From CAYQXJ01 sp964421565 (GTDB lineage: Bacteria > Planctomycetota > Brocadiia > SM23-32): a stretch of DNA of 64,000 bases. Of this stretch, positions 50,655 through 59,786 are shown piece after piece. The position numbers and the translations under genes were made by a program. Numbering within the stretch: position 1 is the first letter of the stretch; every line of letters begins with the position of its first letter. The stretch spans positions 71,729-135,728 of the forward strand of contig CAYQXJ010000010.1 of the NCBI GenBank assembly GCA_964421565.1, in the 5' to 3' direction. Under the pieces are notes generated by a model. It did not search any database, was not told where the DNA came from, and saw nothing but the letters and a program-made list of their open reading frames with translations.

Positions 50655-51587
50655 ATGCCGATGCGCGTTCTTGTCACCGGTGCCGCGGGGCGCCTCGGCT
50701 CCGAAGTGGTCAAGGTCCTTTGGGACGCAGGTCTTGAGGTCCGTGCGCTCGACATCCAATACCGAGGCGATTTGCCCGTGCCCGTGCAGATGGCGGACCT
50801 GCGGGAGCACCTGTCCGTCTATGGGCACCTGGACGGTTGCCAGGCGCTCGTGCACCTGGGCAATCACCCCCATGCCTACGCCGCGCCATCGCCACAGCAG
50901 CTCTACCGCGAGAATGTGGCGATGAACATGCATGCGTTTCAAGCGGCCGTCGACGTCGGGGCTAAGAAGCTCATCTACGCCAGCAGTGTGCAGGCGATCT
51001 GCGGCACCCGCAGCGGCGAGGAGGACAAAGCGAGGCCGAGCTGCCTGCCCTACCTGCCACTTGACGGGGATGTGCCCGCCTGCCCCGGGAACGCATACGC
51101 TCTGAGTAAGGAAGCCGGCGAGCGGCAACTGCGCTATTTCGCCCGGCTCGAGCCGGAGTTGTCATGCACGAGCATTCGCTTCCCCTTCCTGATGCGTAGG
51201 CAATGGATGCAGTACGTGCGCAGCAGCCGTCAAATGCGTCACCTGGGCAACCTCGATGAAGGGTTCAGTTACCTGTGGACTGGCGACGCCGCTTCGCTCG
51301 TTCTCGCCGTGCTGGAACGCCAGCCGCCCGGCTATCACCAGCTCTTTCCCGCCGCGCCCGAGCCGTACCTTGGCATGCCGATACCGGAGATCGTCCAGCA
51401 GTACTACCCCGACGTGCCGTGCAAGGTGCCGCCCGAGCGGATGGAAAGCCTGGTGGACATAACCGGTTTGAAGGAAGCGCTGGGCTGGGAGCCGCAAGGA
51501 GGGAGCCTGTTCAACGAGGAGGCAGCGGAGGAGGGCGACGTCCGCAAGGCTGAGGAGACAGAAGGCGGGCTCCGCTTGCATCCTTAA
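50655..51587 (+). CDS. NAD-dependent epimerase/dehydratase (extended SDR)
   Basis: 310 residues, cytosolic. Rossmann loop VTGAAGRLG, catalytic YASSVQAI (Ser) and YALSKEAGE (Tyr-x3-Lys), all in order, with C-terminal substrate part ending in an acidic tail (EEAAEEGDVRKAEE). Similar enzymes epimerise or dehydrate NDP-sugars or uronates (the DLGHLDGCQALVHLG pattern is typical of uronate-dehydrogenase-like members). Start fixed by GGGAGG 6 nt upstream. It stands 113 nt after the ABC permease and converges with the PLP enzyme gene. TAGAAT at 50592-50597 may be its -10 box. Confidence 0.9.
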   Translation: MPMRVLVTGAAGRLGSEVVKVLWDAGLEVRALDIQYRGDLPVPVQMADLREHLSVYGHLDGCQALVHLGNHPHAYAAPSPQQLYRENVAMNMHAFQAAVDVGAKKLIYASSVQAICGTRSGEEDKARPSCLPYLPLDGDVPACPGNAYALSKEAGERQLRYFARLEPELSCTSIRFPFLMRRQWMQYVRSSRQMRHLGNLDEGFSYLWTGDAASLVLAVLERQPPGYHQLFPAAPEPYLGMPIPEIVQQYYPDVPCKVPPERMESLVDITGLKEALGWEPQGGSLFNEEAAEEGDVRKAEETEGGLRLHP

Positions 51588-51625
51588 GGGGGCAGCCTAC
51601 CAATGCAAGGCCGTCTGCAAGGCCG

Positions 51626-52822
51626 TCAGCCGTCTGTGGTGCTGACGCCGTCGAGGGCCTGCTTCAGGTCTTCCAGCAGGTCTTCGGCGGGCTCGATGCC
51701 CGCCGAAAGGCGCACAGTGTTGCGCCGCACACCGAAGCTCAACCGCCGCTCCTCGGGCAGGTAGAGCATGGTCGTCAGGTAGGGGATGCAAACGAGCGTC
51801 TCCGTCGCTCCGAGGCTCACGGCGTGGACTATCGTTTCCAGGCGGGTGATGAAGTCCCTGGCGTCCTGCCCGGTCCGGCCGACGTCGAAGGCGAGCACTC
51901 CACCGAATCCGTCGTGCATCTGGCGCACGGCGATATCGTGGCAGGGGTCGCTCTGCAGGCCGGGGTAGCGCACGCGGGATATGCCGGCATGGTCCTCCAG
52001 GAACCGGGCGATCGCAAGGGCGTTCTCGGCCATCCTCTTGGCCCGCAGGGGGAATGTCTTCAGCCCTCTCTCCAGCAGGGAGGCGCTGAACGCGTCGAGG
52101 GTCGTGCCGATAGCCTGGCGCGTGAACCACAGGTCGTTGTAGAGCTCTTTGGCGCCGCAGATGGCGCCGGCCATGATGTCGTTGTGTCCGCCAAGGGCCT
52201 TCGTGGCGCTGTGGACCACCAGGTCGGCGCCGAGTTTGAGAGGCTTCTGGTGGTAAGGGGTGGCGAAAGTGTTGTCCACCACGAGCATCGCGCCGGCGCG
52301 GTCGGCCGCTTCGCGCGCCGTCGCAATGTCCACCACCTTGCACAGCGGGTTCGTAGGCGTCTCCAGGAAGATCATCCGCGTGGTGTCCTTGACCGTCTCC
52401 GCCAGTCGGTCTGATTCGGAGGCATCGAGCCAGGTCACATCGACTCCGAGGCGCTGCAGGATGAGTGAGACCTTATAGTTGGCACCGTATACGTCATGGA
52501 AGATGACCAGGTTCTCGCCCGCGCTCAGGTAAGTCAGGTAGACCATGGTACAGGCGGCCATGCCTGTGGTACAGATGACACAGTCCTCGGCTTCTTCCAG
52601 GTCGGCCACCTGGCCTTCGACAGAGCGCACGGTGGGGTTGTCGTCGCGGTGGTAGGTATAGCCATCCACCTCGCCATCGGTGATCTGGCGGAGAACTTCG
52701 AAGGAAGCGTACTCGTAGTTGACGGCGTGCACGATGGGCGTGACCATCGGCTTGTTGCCGTATGGCGTGAGGGGGTCCTGCGGCTTTGGCAACAGCCGCT
52801 TGCGCTGGTATTCTTCCGACAT
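51626..52822 (-). CDS. PLP-dependent Cys/Met-metabolism enzyme (cystathionine gamma-synthase / lyase family)
   Basis: 398 residues, fold type I. The PLP lysine is in HSATKALGGHNDIMAG, with VVDNTFATPYHQKPL and ETPTNPLCKVVDI before it. MYLPEERRLSFGVRRNTVRLSAGIEP is the C-terminal substrate-carboxylate region. Family members transfer or eliminate sulfur-linked groups of homoserine/cystathionine/methionine (MetB, MetC, MegL); which one is not decidable by eye. Start at 52822 has GGAGG 5 nt upstream. It is the last of a minus-strand string (AKR, sulfatase, RecQ, this gene) but with a 161-nt gap, so may have its own promoter. Confidence 0.92.
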   Translation of the reverse strand: MSEEYQRKRLLPKPQDPLTPYGNKPMVTPIVHAVNYEYASFEVLRQITDGEVDGYTYHRDDNPTVRSVEGQVADLEEAEDCVICTTGMAACTMVYLTYLSAGENLVIFHDVYGANYKVSLILQRLGVDVTWLDASESDRLAETVKDTTRMIFLETPTNPLCKVVDIATAREAADRAGAMLVVDNTFATPYHQKPLKLGADLVVHSATKALGGHNDIMAGAICGAKELYNDLWFTRQAIGTTLDAFSASLLERGLKTFPLRAKRMAENALAIARFLEDHAGISRVRYPGLQSDPCHDIAVRQMHDGFGGVLAFDVGRTGQDARDFITRLETIVHAVSLGATETLVCIPYLTTMLYLPEERRLSFGVRRNTVRLSAGIEPAEDLLEDLKQALDGVSTTDG

Positions 52823-52983
52823 GAGGACCTCCGCTTGGCGTGAACAGATAGCCTGAGCATACCTAAAGCGGGGTCCCGCTGCCAGCGCAAGCCGCAGAGG
52901 GCGCTGCATGTGGCCGAGGTGGACTTCCTGGACGCCATGGGCAGGGCGCTACCTGTTCTGCCGTGCCTGGCTCCGCTGCCGTC

Positions 52984-54786
52984 CTATCGGTGATCTCGTA
53001 TCACCTGCAGGAACTGCGCCGCATACTGCCGGCACCGTTTCTGGCCGACCCCCTTAACCTGCAGGAACTCCTCGCGCGTGGAGGGCAACTCGCGCGCCAT
53101 GCCGCGCAGTGCGCGGTCACCGAACACTACGTAGGCGGGCACCCGCTTGCGGTCGGCTATTTCCTTGCGTAGCTCACGCAGTTTCTCGAAGAGTTCACGG
53201 TCAACGCCCTCCCATGAAGCTTGTTGGGGTTCCGGGCGGCGCGAGCGCGCCGCCTTGCTCTTGCCGCTTCCGGTGCGCATCAGCAGGCGCGCCTCCTGCT
53301 CGCCGCGCATCACCCGCACGCCCTTTTCGGTCAGTTTCAGCACGCCGAAGCTCGGCGTCTTGCTCAGGCACTCCTGCCCGACCAGTTGCTCGATCCAGTC
53401 GCGGACGGTGCGTTGCGACTCCCCGCAGAGCAGTCCGTGCGTGCTGAGGCGGTGGTGTCCGTTCTCCAGCACGCGTTCGCTTTCGGCGCCGAGCAGCACG
53501 TCGGCCGTGTAGGCGGCCCCGTAACGCTGGTCCAGGCGCGCGACGCAGGAGAGGATCTTCTGCGCGGTTTCCAGTGAAGCAGGCAGGAAGTCGACCTCCC
53601 CCAGGCAGATGTCACATGCGCCGCAGTCGGCCGACTCCAGCGTCTCGCCGAAGTAGCTGAGTATGGCCGCGTGGCGGCACGTAACGCCGGTGGCGTAAGC
53701 GTACATGTCGCTCAACTTGGCCACGGCGACATCCCTGGGCCCGGGCGCCTGCTTGCGCACAATCGCGTTCCATACGCCGAAATCGGCCGGTGAGTAGAGC
53801 AGGCAGCATTCAGCGTCGAGCCCGTCACGGCCGGCCCGGCCGCTCTCCTGCTGGTAATGCTCCAGTGACTTCGGCATGCCCGCGTGGATGACGAAGCGCA
53901 CATTCGGCTTGTCGATGCCCATGCCGAAGGCGACGGTGGCCACGATTATCTCCGCTTCGTCCCGCGCGAAGGCATCCTGGTTGGCCTTTCGCTCCTGGTC
54001 AGACATGCCGGCATGGTAGGGCAGGGCACGGATGCCGCGTTCCTGCAGAGAGGCGCAGAGCTTCTCCACGTCGGCCCGGCGGATGCTGTAAACGATGCCC
54101 GACTCTCCCTCATGCTCCGCCACGATACTGCATACTTGGTCGAGCCGTCGTTTGCGGCGAACGCAGCGGTAAACCAGGTTTGGCCGGTCGAAGGAGCCGA
54201 CCAGCATCTCGGGATCCTGCAGCCTGAGGAAGTGGGCGATGTCCTGCCGCACCTGTCGGGTGGCGGTTGCCGTATAGGCGTGTATGGCGGCGCCGGGCAA
54301 TGCGTCTCGCAACGCGCCGAGCCGGCGGTAATCTGGGCGGAAGTCGTGCCCCCACATGCTGATGCAGTGGGCTTCGTCTACGGCGACAAAGGAGAGATCG
54401 GCGCGTCGCAGCAGCGACAGAAAGCTCTGCGTCATCACGCGCTCCGGGGACGCATAAAGCAGTTTCAGCCTGCCCTCTTCGGCGGCGTGCAGCGAACTGC
54501 GGCGTTCGGCAGCGGAAAGGGAGCTGTCAATGCGGGCCGCCGCGATGCCGCATTCGTGGAGCGCGTCGACCTGGTCCTTCATCAGTGAGATGAGGGGGGA
54601 GACCACCACAGCCATGCCGGGCAATCGTGCGGCCGGGGCTTGATAGCAGAGCGATTTGCCGCCCCCGGTGGGCAGTACTACGACGGAGTCGTGCCCGTCG
54701 AGTGCACACCGTATCGCCTCGCCCTGCAGGGGAAGGAAGCTGTCGTACCCCCAGTATCGCTTGAGTGCTTGCCTGGTCTGCTCCAC
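52984..54786 (-). CDS. recQ: ATP-dependent DNA helicase RecQ
   Basis: 600 residues, complete RecQ architecture. Superfamily-2 helicase: Walker A PTGGGKSLCYQ (40-50), DEAH box VDEAHCISMWGHDFRPDYRRL (137-140), TATATR, and motif VI QQESGRAGRDG. Zinc-binding Cys set around CRHAAILSYF and DCGACDICLG, then RQC winged helix (about 405-500) and C-terminal HRDC (about 530-600, ALRGMARELPSTREEFLQVKGVG). Unwinds DNA 3' to 5' in recombination and fork repair. The start is GTG at 54786 after GGGGAAG (5 nt). It sits 51 nt downstream of the sulfatase gene and upstream of the PLP gene; the grouping is probably accidental. Confidence 0.97.
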   Translation of the reverse strand: MEQTRQALKRYWGYDSFLPLQGEAIRCALDGHDSVVVLPTGGGKSLCYQAPAARLPGMAVVVSPLISLMKDQVDALHECGIAAARIDSSLSAAERRSSLHAAEEGRLKLLYASPERVMTQSFLSLLRRADLSFVAVDEAHCISMWGHDFRPDYRRLGALRDALPGAAIHAYTATATRQVRQDIAHFLRLQDPEMLVGSFDRPNLVYRCVRRKRRLDQVCSIVAEHEGESGIVYSIRRADVEKLCASLQERGIRALPYHAGMSDQERKANQDAFARDEAEIIVATVAFGMGIDKPNVRFVIHAGMPKSLEHYQQESGRAGRDGLDAECCLLYSPADFGVWNAIVRKQAPGPRDVAVAKLSDMYAYATGVTCRHAAILSYFGETLESADCGACDICLGEVDFLPASLETAQKILSCVARLDQRYGAAYTADVLLGAESERVLENGHHRLSTHGLLCGESQRTVRDWIEQLVGQECLSKTPSFGVLKLTEKGVRVMRGEQEARLLMRTGSGKSKAARSRRPEPQQASWEGVDRELFEKLRELRKEIADRKRVPAYVVFGDRALRGMARELPSTREEFLQVKGVGQKRCRQYAAQFLQVIRDHR

Positions 54787-54837
54787 GCGTCTTCCCCGTT
54801 GCGGTGCCGCTTGCCCGACAGGCTACCAGACCGCAGC

Positions 54838-56229
54838 TCAATACTCCACCCAGTCGCCGTGGGAGCGATGCCAGGCTGCACACTGGGCATGCAGGTCTTC
54901 GAGCACTGAACTCAGCTCGCCGTCTGCGGCCAGGTTGTGCATCTCATAGGGGTCTTCCCGCAGGTCGAAGAGCTCTGGCAAGTCGCACGGGTCGTACACA
55001 TACTTGTAGCGGTTCGTGACGGCCATGCGGCGGATGTCGCCAGTGCGTGGATTGCCGGAATACTGGCCGAAGAGCGTCCGGTCCGGCGGCCTCGAGCCCG
55101 TGCGCACGCAGTCCGCCAGAACTGCGCCGTCGAGTTCGCCGGGCGGCGGTAGGCCGAGCAGATCCAGGAGCGTGGGCATGACGTCCAGATGGCTCACCGG
55201 CACACGGACATCTGCCGGCTCGGCTGCCGGCGCACGCACTATCAGCGGCACGCGGACGGCCTGCTCGTACATCTCCATCTTCTGATACATGCGGTGCTGC
55301 CCCAGGTGATCGCCGTGATCGACCGTGAAGGCGACTACGGTGCGCCCCGACTGCCCGGATGCACCGAGAGCATCCAGTATCTGGCCCAGGCCTTCGTCCG
55401 CGAGGCGGACCAGCCCCAGGTGCGCCGCCCAGACCCGCCGCCACTGCTCCATGGAGACGTTCTCGGCGATCTGAGCCGCCGCGCCCCTTCGCCGCCCCGG
55501 TGGTTCGCCCGCGGATGGCACGTCCACGTTGGTGGGCAGGTCGAGCTTCGCCGGGTCGAACATCGACGCATAGGGTTGAGGGACGACAAGCGGCGGGTGT
55601 GGCGCCCACAGGTGCACGAAGAGCGCGAACGGGCGCTCATGCGCTTCCCTGAGCCACTCGGCCGCGCGCCGGCACCAGTAGGCGTCTTTGAAGTGCTTGG
55701 CGGCGTGTGGCCAGATACCGGTGCAGGTGTTCGAATAGCGGCTGCTCACCCGCTCGCCGTCCACGTTCTCCGTGATCTGGCGCTTGTAGCGGTCGGCGCG
55801 ACCGGGCAGGCCGCCGTCAAGGCGGAGGCCCTTCAGGTACTCCCGGTGTTCCCGCTCGCTGACCCACAGGGCGAAGTCCAGCCGGTCACGCAGCTCGGGG
55901 GCGACGCGCACATGGTGCACTCCCACATGGCCCACTGCGTATCCGGCCTCGGCAAGCAACTGGTGCAGGGGCGCGTAGTCGCAGGCGGTCTCGCCTTGCC
56001 AGTCGTTGTACACCACACCGTTTCGGGTGGGATAAGACCCCGTGAAAAGGGCAGTCCGCGCCGGCACGCAGAGCGGACAGGTGTTATAGCAGCGGCGGAA
56101 ATGCGCGGCCCGCGCGGCCAGCCGGTTTAGGTTCGGAGTCACCTCTACGCCGGCCTGTACCATGCCGATGCTGTCCGCCCGCTGGTGGTCGGTCATCAAC
56201 ACCAGCAGGTTGATGTGTGCTTTGCTCAT
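54838..56229 (-). CDS. Type I sulfatase
   Basis: 463 residues. Alkaline-phosphatase-fold sulfatase: N-terminal LLVLMTDHQRADSIGM holds the first metal Asp pair, and CPLCVPARTALFTGSYPTRNG carries the C-x-P-x-R signature, Cys54 being converted to formylglycine. Later DHGDHLGQH and VSHLDVMPTLLDLLGL fit the family metal and structural motifs. No signal peptide, so probably cytosolic, acting on imported sulfated sugars or phenols. An anaerobic or FGE maturase must exist elsewhere. It is 50 nt after the aldo/keto reductase gene, which suggests shared sugar use; the recQ gene follows 51 nt later. Confidence 0.94.
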   Translation of the reverse strand: MSKAHINLLVLMTDHQRADSIGMVQAGVEVTPNLNRLAARAAHFRRCYNTCPLCVPARTALFTGSYPTRNGVVYNDWQGETACDYAPLHQLLAEAGYAVGHVGVHHVRVAPELRDRLDFALWVSEREHREYLKGLRLDGGLPGRADRYKRQITENVDGERVSSRYSNTCTGIWPHAAKHFKDAYWCRRAAEWLREAHERPFALFVHLWAPHPPLVVPQPYASMFDPAKLDLPTNVDVPSAGEPPGRRRGAAAQIAENVSMEQWRRVWAAHLGLVRLADEGLGQILDALGASGQSGRTVVAFTVDHGDHLGQHRMYQKMEMYEQAVRVPLIVRAPAAEPADVRVPVSHLDVMPTLLDLLGLPPPGELDGAVLADCVRTGSRPPDRTLFGQYSGNPRTGDIRRMAVTNRYKYVYDPCDLPELFDLREDPYEMHNLAADGELSSVLEDLHAQCAAWHRSHGDWVEY

Positions 56230-56279
56230 AGGCGGCCCAGCCTACCGGTCCACTCGAGGCGGCGCAAGGGCCACCTCCG

Positions 56280-57185
56280 TCAGTGCTGCCAGGCCTGCGG
56301 GTGGTCGTCCGGCACGATGTCCAGGTCGGCCGCGCCGGCGTTTGCCTCCACTTGCTCGACGCTCTTGCAGCCCGGGATCACGCAGGTGACGGCCGGGTGT
56401 ATCAGGCACCAACCGAGAGCCCACTGCGCCATGTCAACGCCCTCAGGCACTTCTTCCTGGCGGATGCGCTTCACCTTCTGGACGGTTTGGCGTATCTGTT
56501 CACGGTCGCGACGGTGGCGCACGTCGTCCTCCGGGAACTCGGCGTCTTCATCGTACTTGCCGCTCAAGAAGCCGCTGGCCAGGGGCACGCGGGCGAGCAC
56601 GCCGAGGTCCTGTTCCTCGCAGGAGGGGAAGACTCGCTCCTGCGGGGTGAGGTCGAGGCGGTTGTAGACCACCTGGATGAGCGAGGCGCCCCGCTCAGTC
56701 GCGCGGGAGGTTTGGTAAAGGTTATCGTTGCTGCCGATGGAGATGCCGAGATGCCTCAGCACGCCCTCTTGCACTTTCTCATTGAGCATCTCCCAAAGTC
56801 CCGGTGTGTCGAAGACCTCGTCCGATCCGGAATGAAACTGGTAGATGTCGATGTAATCCGTTCGCAGCGCTTCCAACGAGTCCTCTATGGTCTGCTCGAC
56901 CTCCTGCGCCTCCCAGCCCGGCTTGTGACCAAATTTCGTGGCCACGACCCAGTCCTCGCGATCCTCCCCCGCAAGGAAGCCGCCGATCAGTCTCTCCGAC
57001 AGATGCTCCGGCCCGTAACAGGCCGCCGTGTCGAGCAGGTTGATGCCCAACTCCTTCGCGCGAGTCAGCATTGCGTTCACTTCGCCCTGCTCGAAGTGCT
57101 TGCCCCAAGAGCCGCCAAACTGCCACGTGCCCACGCCGACAACTGATACCTTCAGACCCGTTCTGCCCAGCCTGCGATAACGCAT
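56280..57185 (-). CDS. Aldo/keto reductase
   Basis: 301 residues, TIM barrel, NADPH-dependent carbonyl reductase. The catalytic tetrad is visible: Asp in LLDTAACYGPEHLSE with Tyr, Lys in VVATKFGHKPG, and His in DIYQFHSGS. C-terminal coenzyme-binding region SVEQVEANAGAADL. Start at 57185 has GAGGAGGGG just upstream. It opens the minus-strand group that continues with the sulfatase 50 nt later, so probably works on sugar aldehydes in the same pathway. The exact substrate is unknown. Confidence 0.95.
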   Translation of the reverse strand: MRYRRLGRTGLKVSVVGVGTWQFGGSWGKHFEQGEVNAMLTRAKELGINLLDTAACYGPEHLSERLIGGFLAGEDREDWVVATKFGHKPGWEAQEVEQTIEDSLEALRTDYIDIYQFHSGSDEVFDTPGLWEMLNEKVQEGVLRHLGISIGSNDNLYQTSRATERGASLIQVVYNRLDLTPQERVFPSCEEQDLGVLARVPLASGFLSGKYDEDAEFPEDDVRHRRDREQIRQTVQKVKRIRQEEVPEGVDMAQWALGWCLIHPAVTCVIPGCKSVEQVEANAGAADLDIVPDDHPQAWQH

Positions 57186-57468
57186 GATGCCCCTCCTCTG
57201 TTGACCTCCGTCCTGTCGCTCCCGTTCGCCATCGCCCCCGGCAACGGGCCAGATACCAGTCTAAGCCCTCTGCCCCTCGATGTCTAACCCACGGTATCGG
57301 AGTGCTCAGTCCGCGCTGCGATCGACGGTGCAGCACCCGTTTCCCCGGCACCACCACGGGCCCCTCCCCGCCGGGCGGGCCAGCCTGCGCCTCTCCGCGC
57401 GCTTTCCGTAGGGAGGCGGTATACTGAACTCGCCGAACGTCAACGTGACCCCTGGTGGGGAGCCGCCC

Positions 57469-58308
57469 ATGGAAGTCGACGCCATCCTGCACGAGCTGTA
57501 TGAGCAGAAGGCCGATAAGCATTTCGAAGACCCGGCGCTCGGCACCATGCTGGAGCCGCCGACCGTGCGCATAGCCGACGCCCGAGACCCCTGGTTTGCC
57601 CGGTTCAAGGAACTGCTCGGCGATTTCCACTGGACGCCGCAGCAGGCGCTCTGTCAGCTCGACACGGGTGCGCAGGCCCGCAGCGTCGTCTGCTGGAGCA
57701 TGCCCGTCGCCCGCCCGGCCCGCGAGGCGAACGCGGGACAGGGTCGGTTCCCGCACCGGCTCTGGGCCTACGTGCGCACCTTCGGCGAACGCATCAACAA
57801 CGCCCTCCGCGAGGGCCTTGCCACGCGGCTGACAGACGCGGGCTACCCCTCCGTTGCGCCGTTCCTGCTCGACCAGTGCGAGGTCGAGGCGCGGCCGGGC
57901 GTGGGCCTGGCAGCCAACTGGTCGGAGCGCCACGCCGCCTTCGTCGCCGGTCTCGGCACGTTCGGCATCTCCGGAGGCCTGATCACCGAACGAGGCATCG
58001 CCCATCGCCTCGGAAGCGTTGTCACGTCGCTGCAGCTAACGACGACGCCTCGTCCCTACGGCGACGATCCCTTCGCCTGGTGCCTGCGAAGCGCCCGCGG
58101 CACGTGCGGCGTATGCATGGAGCGCTGCCCCGTCGGGTCGGTCGGCGGCAGCGTGCACGAGCGCAACAAGGGGGCGTGCGCGGCGCACGGAGCCCGCATC
58201 CGACGCGAATGCCGCGAGGACTTCGGCTGGCAGGGCATCTACGGCTGCGGCCTGTGCCAGACCGGCGTGCCCTGCGAGAGCCGCAACCCGCTGGCCGAGA
58301 CGGGCTGA
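57469..58308 (+). CDS. QueG-like (epoxyqueuosine reductase-related) iron-sulfur protein
   Basis: 279 residues from ATG 57469 (GGGGAG 6 nt upstream; a GTG eight codons earlier is possible). The C-terminal region has CGVCMERCPVGSV, a 4Fe-4S motif, and CGLCQTGVPCESRNP, an atypical second motif where QueG has CxxCxxxCP. N-terminal part (about 1-170, FAAFVAGLGTFGISGGLIT and LGSVVTSLQL) matches the cobalamin-binding half of QueG-type proteins. True QueG is longer (about 350-380 residues), so this is probably a related anaerobic reductase rather than a queuosine enzyme. TATACT at 57420-57425 may be its -10 box. Convergent with the broken glycosidase. Confidence 0.75.
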   Translation: MEVDAILHELYEQKADKHFEDPALGTMLEPPTVRIADARDPWFARFKELLGDFHWTPQQALCQLDTGAQARSVVCWSMPVARPAREANAGQGRFPHRLWAYVRTFGERINNALREGLATRLTDAGYPSVAPFLLDQCEVEARPGVGLAANWSERHAAFVAGLGTFGISGGLITERGIAHRLGSVVTSLQLTTTPRPYGDDPFAWCLRSARGTCGVCMERCPVGSVGGSVHERNKGACAAHGARIRRECREDFGWQGIYGCGLCQTGVPCESRNPLAETG

Positions 58309-58365
58309 TGCCTACGCGCCGGGTCGGCCCCTTCCGCGGCGCCCTGTGTGGCGGACGTGCTCTGC

Positions 58366-59541
58366 CTACTCGGCGACGCGCGTTTCCCCGGCGCTTTCGC
58401 TGCGCTCAAGCGCCGCAAGGGCCGCCACGCGAAGGCCGTCGAACCGGGCCTCTCCGCGTTCGACGAAGAGATGGACTTCGCCACGGCGGGCGGCTTCGCG
58501 AATGACGGCGGTGAAGACCCACCTCTCGTCCAGGTAGACCTCGAAGTGCTCCGCCCGAGCAAGACACCGCAGGCTGTAGCGGCGTCCCGGCTGCAGCGGC
58601 CAAAGGCACGAGTCGATGACGGAAGGCCCCTCTTCGCACGGCACACCGGGGATGAACCCGACCCGCTGATAGCCCCAGCCCGCCGTCTCGTGCTGCGCCG
58701 CGAGCCCGATCTCGAGTCGCCCCAGGTCGAGGTCGAGCGAGACGAGCACGCCTGCGCCCTCCGAGGCCCGGAGCACGAGGCCGCACCGCCCGCCCGAGAG
58801 GGCAGTGACATCAACGCGCACGTGGACGTCGGCGGCGTCGCTGAGCGCTGCCAGCGACGTGCCCGCCGCCTGCGCCCGGCCGTGCCACGCGGCGCCCGAG
58901 CCCTCCCAGCCTGGAGCCCTGTCCCGGAAGGAGAACCGCGGCTCGCCCGTCTCCAGCGCCTCCAGCCCGGGCCAGTAGGCGGCCCTCAGCTCCCCGTTCG
59001 GCCCTGTGCGCAGCCGCTTTGGCGCGCCCCAGGTGGCGCTCCAGGCGTCGGCGCCGCTCTCATCGCGCACGTGGTGGTAGAGCAGCCGTTCGCCCCCGAA
59101 GACATGGGTGCGACCCACGTATGCCGACATCCGGCCGTATCCCGCCCCAACGAGCAGGCATTCCTGCGGCAGGCGGTAAGGCCCCTCCAGGGCTTCGCCC
59201 ACCATGTAGTACGTGCCACAGGTCTCCGGCCGGGTCGGGGTGTTGAGCCGGATACCGAACAGGCTGCCGGTGGAGAAAAGCACGTAGCGGCGCCCGTCGT
59301 GCACGAACATGTCCGGCACCTCATTGTGGTAGAAGAGGCCCGTCGGGCCATCCAGCGGGGGCAGGTGCTGCCACTGGCGGAAGTCCCGCGTGCGCACGTG
59401 GGCGAGNNNNNNNNNNNNNNNNNNNNNNNNNNNNNNNNNNNNNNNNNNNNNNNNNNNNNNNNNNNNNNNNNNNNNNNNNNNNNNNNNNNNNNNNNNNNNN
59501 NNNNNNGCCGGCAGCGCAGCCGCGGCCGTGCAATGAAACAT
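58366..59541 (-). CDS. GH43/GH32-like propeller glycosidase, second copy, interrupted by an assembly gap
   Basis: Paralogue of the 2996-4549 gene: AHVRTRDFRQWQHLPPL, YHNEVPDMFVHDGRRYVLF, GTYYMVGEALEGPYRLPQECLLVG and the C-terminal beta module line up with it one to one. The N-terminus MFHCTAAAALP begins at ATG 59541 behind GGGGAGG. Between codon 11 and the AHVR motif lie 100 N (59407-59506). By comparison with the other copy about 150 residues are missing, so the real gap should be roughly 460 bp and the apparent frame across it is accidental. Glu of NEVPD is the likely acid residue; the RDP motif falls in the gap. No signal peptide is visible in the part present. The promoter is at 59574-59602. 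Confidence 0.75.
   Translation of the reverse strand: MFHCTAAAALPXXXXXXXXXXXXXXXXXXXXXXXXXXXXXXXXXXLAHVRTRDFRQWQHLPPLDGPTGLFYHNEVPDMFVHDGRRYVLFSTGSLFGIRLNTPTRPETCGTYYMVGEALEGPYRLPQECLLVGAGYGRMSAYVGRTHVFGGERLLYHHVRDESGADAWSATWGAPKRLRTGPNGELRAAYWPGLEALETGEPRFSFRDRAPGWEGSGAAWHGRAQAAGTSLAALSDAADVHVRVDVTALSGGRCGLVLRASEGAGVLVSLDLDLGRLEIGLAAQHETAGWGYQRVGFIPGVPCEEGPSVIDSCLWPLQPGRRYSLRCLARAEHFEVYLDERWVFTAVIREAARRGEVHLFVERGEARFDGLRVAALAALERSESAGETRVAE
59407..59506. other. Assembly gap (100 N)
   Basis: Exactly 100 N, the usual filler for a gap of unknown size. It cuts the second glycosidase gene. Everything to the right is joined by scaffolding and its true distance is not certain. Confidence 0.99.
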
Positions 59542-59573
59542 GTCTGCCTCCCCGCCTTGTTCGGGTCGGGCGG

Positions 59574-59602
59574 ATTCTACGCCCGGGGGCCCGATGCTTC
59601 CA
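59574..59602 (-). promoter_or_regulatory. Promoter of the second glycosidase copy
   Basis: Minus strand TGGAAG (59602-59597), 17-nt spacer, TAGAAT (59579-59574); start near 59567, leader about 26 nt. Another TTCTACGG occurs at 59725 and CGTAGAA at 59645, so the area holds repeated inverted units. Confidence 0.35.
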
Positions 59603-59756
59603 GCGCCGGGGGGCGGCTGCACCTGCCGCCGGCGTGTCGCGAGCCGTAGAACGCCACCCGCCACGCATCTGCTGATGGCGCGCCCGGCGCCGATTCCCAT
59701 CTTCTCTCGGAGCGCGCGGCCCATTCTACGGCCCTGGCAGTCGGTCAGCCACGGAA

Positions 59757-59786
59757 TTGTGATTTTCCGTTCCAAGTCCTTATAGT
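59757..59786 (+). promoter_or_regulatory. Sigma-70-like promoter into the gene-free region
   Basis: TTGTGA (59757-59762), 18-nt spacer, TATAGT (59781-59786). Start would be near 59793, with no clear ORF downstream before 60338. Confidence 0.45.
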
